NCBI GenBank assembly: GCA_020736575.1
Contig: JAGPYM010000028.1
Location: 248,001-312,000 of the forward strand
Reading direction: 5' to 3'
Length of the DNA: 64,000 bases
Source of the DNA: Thelonectria olida
Taxonomy: Eukaryota; Ascomycota; Sordariomycetes; Hypocreales; Nectriaceae
The translations under genes were made by a program, and so were the position numbers. The notes below the pieces were generated by a model, which was not told the DNA's origin, did not search any database, and worked only from the letters and a program-made list of their open reading frames with translations. Shown here in pieces: positions 48,899-59,280 of this stretch; the stretch's first letter is position 1; each line of letters begins with the position of its first letter.

Positions 48899-51669
48899 CT
48901 ACACTCCTATCCAGTACAGGTCCTTCTCCAGCTCAAACTCCTTCTCCAGAACTTCGTCCCTGGGGTCCGCGCTCCGCGAGATGAGCACCTTGAAAATCCC
49001 CCTTTCGGCGTGCCACTTCTCCTTCTCCTCGTCCCAGTACGACAAGGCATACTTGTCCAAGACAATCTCGGCCGTGGCCGTCTTGCCCTTCGCCACCCAC
49101 ACCTTGGCGAACCCCTTCAACTCCTTGCGAGGTCGCAAGGTGGCACACTCCACATCCGAGATGTACACCTGGACGATCTCATGGCCATCCCTGTCACCGG
49201 TGTTGGTGACATCAACCGACACCTCGAACGATTGCTCCCCCTGGCCGCCCAGCTCAACACTCTTCGGGGCCCGTAGGTTCGAGTACTCGAATGTCGTGTA
49301 CGACAGTCCGTAGCCGAAGTAGAAGAGTGGATCATTCTGGAGCTTCTCGTAGTACCTGTAGCCGATGAATACGCCCTCGCCGTAGTACATCTCCCGGACT
49401 CCCTTGCCGTAGCTGAGGAAGGCCGGCGTGTCCTCCAGACGGCGTGGAAATGTGACGGACAGGCGACCAGTAGGGTTGTGGCAGCCAAAGAGCACATCGG
49501 CAATGCCATTGCCTGTTTCCTGACCGCCAAACCAGGCATGGACAAGGGTCGGCACATCTTTCACCCAGGGCATCGTTACCGGGCAGCCAGACTGGTTGAC
49601 GATAATCTGCAGGAGTTTTAGCCAGAGACAACTATCAACTTAGGGCAGCTCCATCGACTCACGGTCCTTGTGTTCGCTTCCATAACCTTCTCTATCAACT
49701 CGTTGACGCCAGGAGGCAGCTCCAGGTCCTTTCTGTCCGACGCCTCGCTCTCGTAGTCGGCATTCAGACCGGCGATGACGATCGGGACATCAACGTGCCT
49801 CGCCAGCTCAACTGCCTCGGCGAGCGCCACGGCAGGGTCAATCTTCTCGCAGCACCCGACCCGGAGGCCACCGGCGCTTTGTGCCCCGACATCCGCGAAG
49901 ACAGCGTCGTTCCTCAGGAGAATAGAGATATCGTAGGTCTTTCCTGCCTCAGCCTCCAGCTCGGCCGTCACCTCCATGCTTGCTTGGTTGAACATGGGTG
50001 TCTGAAGCGTCTTCTTCGGCTGGCTGGTCCAGAGGTCGACCACCTGCTTGCCATCGATGTAGAGGCGTCCCTTACCAAGCACAGAGAGACCCAACTGCAT
50101 GGTCGTAGTTTTTGGTGCGGTGTATGTCGTGTTGACGCGGAGCCAGTATGCTCCAGGGACGCTGGGGGGAAGGCTGTCTGCGAAGTACATCTGGGCTTGG
50201 GTCGTGATCGTGGAGTGAAGCGGCTTGGCCTTGGGGTTGGCATCCGGGTCCTCTCCGTACCAATGGAGCATGAATCCAACCTCCTCCGTTCCTGGGATCG
50301 TGATGTTCTCGGACAAGAGCGGCGTAAAGATATGAGCTATTTAAATCCGAGGGTTAGTGGAAGATCTTTGAGGAGAAGACTTGTTCGGGAAGCTCACAAT
50401 AGCAACCAACTGCAATCTTGACGCGCTCTTCGCCGACGAGTCCTTGAATAGCTTCCAGTGGCTTGCCGACGTAGTACGGAACGAGGTCGGCCGAACCGCC
50501 ACCACTGACGGCAGGGTTCGCGACGCCAGGACCGATCAGGCCGTACGTTTGCTGCGCTGACAGGTCAAGGGGCAATATGTTCTTGTCGTTCTTGAGGAGG
50601 ACGACAGAACTACGGGCAACTTCTCGACAGAGCTCCCGCTTCTCGGGGGTATCCCCAAATTGGGTCTCGTCACTCTGTGTCTAGTGCTCGAGAGCTAGCC
50701 GCACCTTGTTCGCCAGGTTGAGTAGATTCCGGACTCGCTCGTCAAGCGTGGACTTCTTCACCTTTCGGGAGACGATGGACCAGAGTAGGAGATCGCCTCT
50801 CCACCCTGTCGGACCCGGCATCTCCAGGTCCAGGCCGGCATTGACCGCTTCTGCGGTGGTGTAGGTGCCGAACCAGTCGCTCATGACCAGGCCATCCCAC
50901 CCCCATTCCTGGCGCAGAAGTCGTTCGTTCAGCCACGGGTCTTCCGAGGTGTGGACGCCATTGATGCTGTGGTATGAGCTCATGAACGACCAGGGATTGG
51001 CGTGCTTGAGGGCCAACTGGAAAGGCAGAAGATGGGTCTCCCGCAGCGTCCTCTCAGAAACACGGATTCCATCTTCCAGGGACATGGAAGACTGGTCGTG
51101 TGCTGCATAGTGCTTGATGGAAACGGCAACGCCGTCTTCCTGAACGCCATTGATATACTCGGAAGCCATCAGGCCGCTGAGGGTCGGGTCTTTGCCGAAG
51201 GCTTCGAATCCACGGCCGATAAGGGGCGAGCGCTGCAGGCAGACCGTCGGCGCGAGTAGAACCTGGCAGCCCTTCTCCTTAGTTTCCGCGGCCAGCATGT
51301 TACCGACGGATCGCATCAACTTGGTGTCGAAGGTTGCACCCATCGCCGTCGCTGAGGGAAGCAGGGCGCCTCGAGGCTGGCCGGGGTCAATGAACACGGG
51401 ACTTCTAGGTGATGGTTAAGGGGCCGACTTACGCCGTTGAAAAAGGACGTACCTCGCGCGCCATGTGGTCCGTCTGTTGTCTGTGTCGGCGAGGGTCAGC
51501 ACAAGGTCCGGGCATCGATTTGAGATCGCAAGCAACGTACCGTGACGGAGGGGATATTCAGACGCTCCACAGGATGGGTAGACCAGGTATCTCGGCCTGC
51601 GAGGAGCTTAACCTTCTCCTCGAGCGTAAGGTCGCTCAGAACTTGGTCTACGTTCAGAGGAGAAGACAT
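48899..51669 (-). pseudogene. GH3 beta-glucosidase with PA14 insert; in-frame stop
   Basis: Five exons: 51669-51541, 51480-51433, 51376-50398, 50336-49663 and 49606-48899. Signatures: LTLEEKVKLLAGRDTWST, TTDGPHGARGTSFFNG, the nucleophile Asp in LVMSDWFGTY, a PA14-like domain (GFMLHWYGEDPDANP, GAYWLRVNTTYTAPK, GRLYIDGKQVVDLW), the GH3 C-terminal domain (GNGIADVLFGCHNPTGRLS) and a fibronectin-III-like end (TNTGDRDGHEIVQVYISDV). No signal peptide; such enzymes are usually intracellular or cell-associated. The only lesion seen is a TAG at 50683-50681 after VRLALEH, with the same frame continuing TQSDETQFGDTPEKRELC. CAG to TAG would explain it. Unless corrected by a sequencing error or readthrough, the enzyme would lack its C-terminal half. 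Confidence 0.85.
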
Positions 51670-52028
51670 GGTGAGACTCAACAGAGGGGGAGTCGGTAAG
51701 CTGCAGCGGTCCAAGCCGTTGTGTTGGCCAGAGGAGAAGTTTATCCGGTACAAACCCTCTTCTTAAGTAACCACATCTCGGGACCTTGGGGTAATAATTT
51801 CCTGCTAAGCGGTAAAGATATCCATTTTCTTCATAGGCCGATTTTCGGGCAGGCGCGGCATCCTTGGTGACCTGGGCTGAGATTTGACCCCGGCCAAACG
51901 AGATGACAACCTGGAAGTGGCCTACCAGTAGCCGCTTCCTCGCTGTGATTCAGCTGCCCGAGTGCTGTCGCGCGGCGCTAGAAGCGTCACTGCGGGGGGT
52001 GGTGGGGTGGGGTGGGGTAGGGTAGGCA
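51670..52028. other. Intergenic with G-rich minisatellite
   Basis: Upstream region of the GH3 gene. At 51993-52026 lies a run of GGGGT/GGGTA repeats directly next to the left end of Tc1 element B. Confidence 0.5.
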
Positions 52029-53240
52029 CAGTGGGTCAGCAAAGTTCCGAGCATTTCGCAACCCCGCTCCTCAACACCAACATCTTTAATATCACACATC
52101 AACTTCAATCGCACATATCATTATCAATTTTCATTATGCCGAGGTCAGGGCCGAATCATTCTCCCCACAAGAGAACAAGGATTGTAACGTCCTATTTTCT
52201 GGGCAAGACCGCGCGCAAGATTGGGGCTGAAGAGGGCATTTCTGACCGCGCCGTCTATGCGATTGTTGGGCGCTATCGGGACCAAGAGAGTGCACGAGAT
52301 CGACCTCGCTCTGGGCGGCCTTCAGCATTAAGTGACCGCGATAAAAGACATATATTTATACTCACTAATACCGACCCTTTCATACAGCATCGCGATTTAA
52401 TCGATCAGGCCGGCCTGAGCTGTTCAATTACGACAATAACCCGGCACCTTCGAATAGAGCACATTGAACACTGGACTGCCCTACGGCGGCCCAAATTGAC
52501 GCCAGAAATAGCCCGTATGCGGCTGGAATTTGCAAGAAGCTATTCAGAAAAGCCGGAAACCTTTTGGAAGGTTTGGATTTTCACAAACGAAGTTACAGTC
52601 GTCAGGGGTCAAGGGGAGAGACAGAAGTGGGTTTTCTGCCGAAAGGTGCGTCTTTAACACTCCCTCATTCCTCCACAACTAATAGAGATACAGGGGGAAC
52701 GTTTATATCCTAAGAATGTGCAGTCAGGAGAGAAGTACGTTTCAACAAGATAATGCACCTGTGCATACAGCTGGTGTAGTTCAAATTTGGCTGGAAGACT
52801 GGGCTGAAGAGAAAGGCATCGCTCTTGCCAATTTCCCCCCTCATAGCCCTGACCTTAACCCCATCGAAAATATCTGGCCCCTGATAAAAACCCGGATAAT
52901 TCAGGCATATCCCGAATTGAATGAAATGCCTCGAACGGATAGAACTACACAGCTGCTTGTACAGGCTGCTGTTGAAGCCTGGGAGGGCATTGAAGATAGG
53001 GTGTTGAACAACCTGTGGAAATCGATGCCCAAGAGGTTGAAGGCCGTGAGAGACGCACGAGCTGGTACACTAAATACTAATCTATACTAGAAGAAAGCCC
53101 TGTCACTTGCCATTCTAAATCTATTTTCAATAAATCAATTGACCTTCGTTTAGCTGAGAAATGTGACTTCAAAGTTCATGTATTGGGGCGTGGGGATGGT
53201 CATGCATCGAGGACTGCTTGGAACTTTTGGGGACCCACTG
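52029..53240 (+). mobile_element. Tc1/mariner-like element B (1212 bp)
   Basis: Ends are imperfect inverted repeats (CAGTGGGTC-CAAAGTTCC-AGCA). The right flank is TA (53241-53242); the left flank is CA, probably a mutated TA. It shares the outermost CAGTGGG with element A but is otherwise a different family. Confidence 0.78.
52136..53090 (+). pseudogene. Tc1/mariner transposase B (broken, first catalytic Asp changed)
   Basis: From the ATG at 52136 (MPRSGPNHSPHKRTRIVT) through a paired helix-turn-helix region (ARKIGAEEGISDRAVYAIV, RPRSGRPSALSDRDKRHIF). The catalytic core reads IFTNEVTV, where the family has Asp in place of the Asn. Around 52650-52716 the frame changes and part of the core seems lost. 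It then continues FQQDNAPVHTAGVVQIWLED, PPHSPDLNPIENIWPLIKTR to the stop at 53090. The Asp-to-Asn change (G to A) and the frame break make it inactive. Confidence 0.82.
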
Positions 53241-53392
53241 TACCACTAGGTTAAAGCCCCCCAATTCCGCCGCGGCGAAACTCGTGTTCTCGCATGGCAT
53301 ACAGGCATCTTACACCTGCACCCAGGATTTGTCCAGATTTCTTGTTCTTTTCTCTTTTTGTTTTCAAGGATCCGATCGAGAGCAGATAAGCC

Positions 53393-53995
53393 ATGAGAGC
53401 GTGCGGCGTCTGCCGGCGTCGCAAGATCAAAGTGCGATGTGTACTCTGTCGACAGTGCATCCCCTTACTTACAAGATCAACCATCACAGCTAAGAGTCGA
53501 GTCAAAGTAGTGCGATGCGAAATTACCATGTGCTACGTGCATGACGGCTGGTCTTGTTGGAGATCACAAGTGTGAGGCGACCAAGTCGGTGGCAAGGTGT
53601 GGAAGAAGGTGGAACATTCCACAAGAGATCGTGCCTGTATATAGAACAGTGGTTCCCCTACTGCACATTTAGGATGAATTAAGCAATCTGAATCTTCTCA
53701 CTTCAACAGGTCTCTCCTGCACTTATCGTACGCCGCCCAAGAAGCGCGGCCCAAAGTCCTCCCATGGGAACATCTGCAGCGAAGGAATACCAGAGTTATC
53801 CCCTGGTTCATGGTCATCTCTGATCTTCGCAAGCCCTACTGTCGAGACTTCAGAAAATGCTAGAGACCGCCAGAAATGGGATGCCATTATTCTGGAAGCC
53901 TTGAAAATCGAGGACGACCTCCTACGAGACCTTCGGCGGCTGGGCCCCAACACCTCGGTTGCCCAAGTCGCCCGAAGATGCATTGACCTCTTCTT
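53393..53995 (+). pseudogene. Zn2Cys6 transcription factor interrupted by a solo LTR and truncated
   Basis: Exon 1 (53393-53431) reads MRACGVCRRRKIK. Intron 53432-53510 (GTGCGA...AAAGTAG) leads to CDAKLPCATCMTAG. The solo LTR at 53555-53708 then intervenes, and the frame resumes GLSCTYRTPPKKRGPKS. Without the insertion this is a perfect six-Cys zinc cluster (five Cys before, the sixth after the LTR). The linker and start of the regulatory domain follow (KWDAIILEALKIEDDLLRD, SVAQVARRCIDLFF). Near 53995-54010 coding similarity ends where a minus-strand Copia fragment begins, so most of the regulatory domain is missing. Read straight through, the LTR contributes one in-frame TAG. Confidence 0.8.
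53555..53708 (+). repeat. Solo LTR (154 bp) of a Copia family, 5-bp target duplication GGTCT
   Basis: Begins TGTTGGAGATCAC and ends CTTCAACA (TGTTG...CAACA inverted ends). GGTCT occurs at 53550-53554 and 53709-53713. It shares more than 100 bp with the LTR of the Copia remnant at 15342, including a TATATA box. It lies inside the zinc-cluster exon described above. Confidence 0.93.
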
Positions 53996-54560
53996 CAGTT
54001 CTCTGTCCCAGCAGCACCCTCGTTTCGCGAGGCCGGTCTCAACCAGGACGCTGCCCGCCTCTTCAGGTCCGCGAGCTTTGGTGACCAGTCACTTGGTTTG
54101 GCGCATGCTCTGTACCAGGCAGCGAAGACCAGCAGATCTACAGGTGGATGGCTTGCAACCTCCGGCTCAAACGCTGAATCCTCTGGCAAGGCGCTGAGTT
54201 CCTCGTTTTCTTCTTGGGTTGAAGTGTCAATGTTGACGCTGGATCCCTGTGGGACCTCGGCCGCGTTGGAGCACTGCAAGAGTTCTTCCTCGCTGAGCTC
54301 TTTTAGGTCATCCCTGAGGTTTTGGATTTTTCCGGAAAAAGGTTTCTTTCTCGTTAGAGGTCACGCCTTGGGCGGCGATGACCTTGTTAGTCAAGAAATT
54401 CCATGCCCTGTTGATGTTTGTCGAGTTGTAACCGACTAGGTATCCTATCCAACCTTGGGTCTCAAGACGCTGGAGCCCGTTCTTCTTTTGGAGGCCGTCG
54501 GTCATCATCGCCAAGGTCTTACGGCCGTATGTCGTTAGTTGCGCGGGTAGTTCATGTGGA
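53996..54560 (-). pseudogene. Copia polyprotein fragment, linker before reverse transcriptase
   Basis: On the minus strand the frame reads GLQRLETQGWIGYLVGYNST, NINRAWNFLTNKVI and NEKETFFRKNPK, then, after a shift, LQCSNAAEVPQGSSVNIDTS and STQEENEELSALPEDSAFE. The block GWIGYLVGYNSTNI...NKVI and the acidic stretch after it are typical of the integrase-to-reverse-transcriptase linker of fungal Copia elements. It is a short internal fragment without LTRs of its own. Confidence 0.7.
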
Positions 54561-55692
54561 ATTAACTCTTAATTGTCGGACAGTGTGGTATACGGTCTAT
54601 TGATGTCAGACTAGTTGATTCTCTGTTCTGTTGTTGTGTCTCGGCAAGTGTCTCTGCCTCTGAGATATCTCACGTATCTACATGTACATGCTATCTTAGG
54701 ACCCATAGCTCTGCACGTGGCCGCCCTTCTATTCAACAGACGTCGATTCCGATACATCTTCATGTTACAGCCAAATTCGAAACCGGTAACCAGTTCGTTC
54801 ATTCTTACACTTTTTCCAGAAAAAGAACTGCGGGTGACGACACAATGCCGGCAAATATAAGGCACGCTGTTGTGATACCAGTATATGCAAAGAAGATGGT
54901 CCCTTCCAAGTGTTCTGAGGCTATGGCCACTTGAGCTGACCATGTCACTCGACCAAGACGGCCATGGCGCCCAACCTCACCCCCTTCCAGGACATTGAGG
55001 CACAGTACGTTGTCAACCAATCCATCGCAGAGCTTTCAATATGACCGACATTAGGCTCCTGGGCGTCCAGGCGGGGTCTTCATCGAGCCCAACTTGGCTC
55101 GGTGTGGAGGGTAGTTTAGCCGTGGGTCCAGGGCCTCTGATTAGCTCGGTCAAAATCAAAAGTAGAACAGGGGGGTCAGCATAACTTTCGTTCTGAAGCT
55201 TCCTCGCCCGAAGCAGCCGACGCTAGCAAGAGCGACGTAAACGAACAAGGTGGCCCACATTACTAGTACGGAGTAACTTACGGTTCAAAAACAAAGTGCT
55301 TAGCCTCATTCGTGCCTGAATCTGATGGTTTGGGTCATACATATCTGTAGTTGATGCTGACAGCGACACTGCCATTACAGGACGAGTTAATTACTCCGTG
55401 TTTTTTTGCTCCCCGTCTCCCCGCGGTCTGCAGGTTGAGCCAGACATCCATCCATCCATCCATGTATGAAGGGGCAGTGCAATGTACGGTGCTCGAGCGC
55501 TTCGTCCTTTTTCATTTCTCGTTCTGGTTTCTCGTTCTTAGCCCCTGCTCGGACGTCACCTGTGGGGATCACGCCACGGTGTGTCCACGGCGTCATGACA
55601 CCCTCGTCCTCACAACGATCTATAAAGCCCAGTCGCACGTCACTCACAATGGAGTACAAAGGAGACAAAGAACGTCTCGTCAAGCAGAAACC
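54561..55692. other. Intergenic, upstream of the GH10 gene
   Basis: No gene recognised. A possible short TGTTG...CAACA segment at 54629-54738 has no target duplication. A CATC microsatellite lies at 55444-55461. A TATAAA box at about 55621 lies 70 bp before the GH10 ATG. Confidence 0.45.
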
Positions 55693-56703
55693 ATGAAGGC
55701 CATGACACTCATCATCGCCCTTCTAGCCGCTATCGAAGCAACCGATGCGGTCCCCAGCACCGGAACCACCTCACTGAGGAAGGAGGCGGCTAAGAAGGAC
55801 ATACTCATCGGGTCCGGGGCGATCAATCCGACCTATCTCGATGATCCTCAGTTTGCGGCCGTCCTTGCCGAGCAGTTCAACAGCCTGTCTCCCGAAAATG
55901 AGTTGAAGTGGACGTTTATTCACCCGACCATAGACAAGTACAACTGGAAAACGATCGACCGCCTCGTTCGCTTCGCGAAGAAGAACGACATGGTCGTCAA
56001 GGGACACGGGCTCATCATGAGCTGCTGTAACCCCAAGTACCTACTCAACATCACCAGCCCCACAGCGTTTCGTGCTGCGATGACGGCTCACTTCGAGGCG
56101 GTCATGCACCGGTACGACGGCAAGGTAGATCGGTGGGACGTCGTCACCGAACCCCTCGCAGCGCAGGGTGGCGGCCTGCAAGCCACCGCCTTCTACAACG
56201 TACTCGGTCCCGGCTACATCGAAGATGCCTTCCGCATCGCCCGGGCAGCAGACCCGGACGCCAAACTTTTCTTGAACGAGAATCTCGTCGAGTCAATCCC
56301 CGGCAAACGCCAGGAACTCTACGACCTAGTCTCCCAACTCCTAGCGGATGGCGTCCCGATCGACGGAATCGCCCTGCAGATGCACATCACCGAAGTTGCC
56401 CCGATACCGGGTGTGCTCACGGAAATAGTTGAGTCCTACAATGCTCTCGGACTGGAAGTTACGATCTCCGAAATGGATGTCCACACGCTCAACGCCACAC
56501 TCCAGGCCGATATCTACGGTTCCGTCATCGGCGAGGCTCTAGAGGCAGGAATCACCGACATTAGCTTCTGGGGTTTCACGGATAAACATGCCTACACCTG
56601 GCTGGAGGGCGCGAAGCCACTTATGTTCGACGAGCACTATAAGGCCAAGGGTGCGTTCTATGCCACCCACACTGCCCTAAAGAACTTCGTCAGCAAGCCC
56701 TAG
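55693..56703 (+). CDS. GH10-family xylanase-like enzyme, secreted, intronless
   Basis: 336 residues in one exon. The start at 55693 gives a signal peptide (MKAMTLIIALLAAIEATDA). The barrel follows GH10 order: ILIGSGAINPTYLDD, FNSLSPENELKWTFIHPT, VVKGHGLIMSCCNPKYL, the acid/base Glu in RWDVVTEPL, AKLFLNENLV, IALQMHI, the nucleophile Glu in VTISEMDVH, and ISFWGFTDKHAYTWL. Both catalytic Glu are present. Several usual xylan-subsite residues differ: Asn-Glu is Thr-Glu at the acid/base, and GHTLVWH is replaced by GHGLIMS with a CC pair. This is a divergent GH10 subgroup that resembles, from memory, bacterial members more than typical fungal xylanases. Substrate specificity is uncertain. Confidence 0.85.
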   Translation: MKAMTLIIALLAAIEATDAVPSTGTTSLRKEAAKKDILIGSGAINPTYLDDPQFAAVLAEQFNSLSPENELKWTFIHPTIDKYNWKTIDRLVRFAKKNDMVVKGHGLIMSCCNPKYLLNITSPTAFRAAMTAHFEAVMHRYDGKVDRWDVVTEPLAAQGGGLQATAFYNVLGPGYIEDAFRIARAADPDAKLFLNENLVESIPGKRQELYDLVSQLLADGVPIDGIALQMHITEVAPIPGVLTEIVESYNALGLEVTISEMDVHTLNATLQADIYGSVIGEALEAGITDISFWGFTDKHAYTWLEGAKPLMFDEHYKAKGAFYATHTALKNFVSKP

Positions 56704-57280
56704 GGAGCTCAAGCACTTCGAGCTATCAGAGATTGCGTCTTACGCAACTGCTGTCGCAGCCTAGAGGGTTTAGCCGTATTTGCGTAAAGGAATAACTTCT
56801 ATTGCTGTTACATCCTGCAGGACTTGGGTAGCGTGAGGTATATCACATGATGGATTAGCTGCGTAAGTATAGGAATCAACTTTTTGCGGGATAAATTTAG
56901 CACGACTTTACATTTGACTAGTTATTTTCTATATAACTATTTATTTTTAAATTTATATTTCTTCCTTGCGATGTATAGTTCTGTCTATTAACCTGATTTA
57001 TATACTCTTCTATGGGTACGTAAGTGTGTGATGCAAGGATGTCTACTAGGTAACCCCTGTTAGCATGCTATCGTGCTTTTCGTTGACTCGATTGCTACCA
57101 TTTGATATTAAGATCATGATTCGCAGCTGTCGAGTTATCACAATATTTCTCCTTAACCACTTCATCCCCGGTGCAGTAGGGTGCTGAGCCATGATGACAG
57201 TAACTTCTTCCAGTAAGCAGCCTGGGGAAATATGTTTAACTAACTTAGTTTTTATAACTTATAAAATTTTATTATTATTA
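56704..57280. other. AT-rich intergenic
   Basis: AT-rich 3' flank of the GH10 gene, leading into pogo-like element 2. No gene recognised. Confidence 0.5.
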
Positions 57281-59138
57281 ACGTACATGATAAGCGAGCG
57301 CGCACTACAAGCGAGCGCGCACTTTTAACATTTATTACAGATTTATTAATTAAAACACAACACAACATCTTATCAATTAAAACTAATCGGTATACTTCTC
57401 TCCAGACGTCTCTATAACAACTTGACATGTTCTTGCATTATGACCGGTCTTACCGCATGTTCCACAACGCCTTTCCTTCGGTCGCGCCGACCGTCCCTAA
57501 CCACCACTTCTTGACGATTCGGCTTCCAGCTGCATATTAACATCCTTCTGATCAATTGGTTCCCTTCCCTCATCTAGAGTCATCTTCCCTCCATTATGTA
57601 GGCGTGTTCTTTTTGCTCTGCGCCGCCTGCTGAGGGTTTCATTCGCCTGTTGAAGAATTTGGTTCTCAGACTTCGATAGTTAATGCTATTTGATGCATTA
57701 TTGCCTTTGTTCCCTTAGAAAATGACTGAAGTGCCTCTAGAATAGAGGTTGGAGAGCTGCTCTGATGCCTTTGAATTCATCTTTTAAGGTATTCAGACTA
57801 CGAGCCAGCCTCAAGGACGGCCTTTGGGGCCTTTGAGACCCAAGGGCCCGGAAGCTAGCCTCCTCCTCGACGGGTGTTGGAGTCCGTACCTGCATATCAA
57901 GCTTTGAAAGCACATTTTCTAGATCTAGAGGAACAATTCCTGCTCCTCTAAGACTTCCTTAGATATTGCTTTTTGTCATAGCGGCTTGAAAGGCGGCGTA
58001 AATGGCCGGAAGGAACTCCGTCTTTGAAATATGGGTTATAGAGCATCTGATCAGATGCTCTATTTGCCGACCGTAGGCCTTCTTGAGCGGGCTAAAGCAC
58101 CCGACATCGAGAGGCTGGAGTAAATGGGATGAATGAGGCGGCATATAGAGTGTGACGATGTCGTTCTCTTTACAATATGTCTCAAACTTGGTGACTGGTG
58201 GCTTTCGTGCCCATCAATGATCAAAAGGCGATAGCGACCATGTGACCGGGTCTTTGTGTGTTGATTGAAGTGCTTGAGCCACTCAAGACCCGTCTCGTTG
58301 TCCGTCCAGCCATTTTGAGTCGTAGCAATAGCCCAATCGCCCGGAAGGTTGCTTTCTTGATACCAGCCGGAAAGGTCATATTGGCCCGCAACCATGATGA
58401 ACGGCTGGGTCGCCCACCCTTCCGCATTAATAGCCTGGATGACTGTAACCCATTCCCGGTTTCCAGGCTGGACTGATTTCGGTCTTCCACGCCTTTCTGC
58501 GCCCGTAACAACCATTCCACTTGCAATCATACCCATCATAAAGCCAGTCTCGTCAAAGTTATAGATATCAGATAGGGTGATACCATATTTCGCGATTGTA
58601 TTCTCCACAAGCGAGAACCACTTGCAAATAATAGCCGGATCTTCGCATTTAGCTCTCTGGTAATCGTGTTTACGATTAAAACGCATCGTGATCTCTGGTT
58701 GTCGCTTAATGAAGTTGGAAGCCCAGCGCTTGCCAACTGGTGACGCGTCGCGGTCAGCAAGCAGTCGGTTGGCCATTTCTTCAACATCACTAACTCGCGG
58801 GGGAAATCCTCGCGAATCTAGATCAAGGATATACTCAATAAGAGTCTGTTCCTCTAGATCAGATAGTTTCCGCGAATTGGGCACAATATCGCGTCGAGTA
58901 GGGATACCATCGCGTCGGCGGCGTAACGTTGTATCAGAGACCTTGAAGATCTTTGAAGCGCGATAGGGAGTTAATTGGGGATCGTTCTGAAGGGCTTGAA
59001 GGGCAAGGTTGATATTTGCCTCATTAATTGATGATGACATAATGTGTGGTTGAGACAATTAAGTTGAAGGGTGAGGTTAGGTGGTTGGTGAAAAATTTCA
59101 CCGCTCGCTTGTATTCACCGCTCGCTTATCATGCACGT
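57281..59138 (-). mobile_element. pogo/Fot1-like element 2, decayed (1858 bp)
   Basis: Outer ends match element 1 (ACGTACATGATAAGCGAGCG at the left, with one change to ACGTGCATG at the right). TA flanks lie at 57279-57280 and 59139-59140. The paired subterminal motifs differ between the two ends: AAGCGAGCGCGCAC at the left and AAGCGAGCGGTGAA at the right. Confidence 0.9.
57383..59040 (-). pseudogene. pogo/Fot1-like transposase (broken)
   Basis: Paralog of the intact transposase at 43782-45437. From the ATG at 59040 (MSSSINEANINLALQAL) the frame is open past YNFDETGFMMG and LLIIDGHESH. It shifts near 58190, resumes PPHSSHLLQPLDVGCFSPLK, and meets a stop after MTKSNI (57959). Fragments continue to a zinc knuckle CGTCGKTGHNARTC and a stop at 57383. 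The DDE residues are still visible but the gene is interrupted. Confidence 0.88.
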
Positions 59139-59280
59139 TATCACGGACAAAATACAGCGAAATATTATGCTTCAGCTTGTGGCCATCGAATGAATGGATG
59201 TTTGCTTTATTGCCTTTTACTATACTAATTGCCACGTATCTAGTCGTGGGGGGTTGTGGTCTTGACGCAATTGGAGCACC

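Noticed and set aside
50660..50700. A mini-intron that would remove the GH3 stop
   Set aside because: The only GT...AG pair around the TAG would be about 24 bp long, too short for a fungal intron.
54629..54738. A 110-bp segment with TGTTG...CAACA ends, possibly another solo LTR
   Set aside because: No target duplication flanks it and it does not match the LTR family seen at 15342 and 53555.
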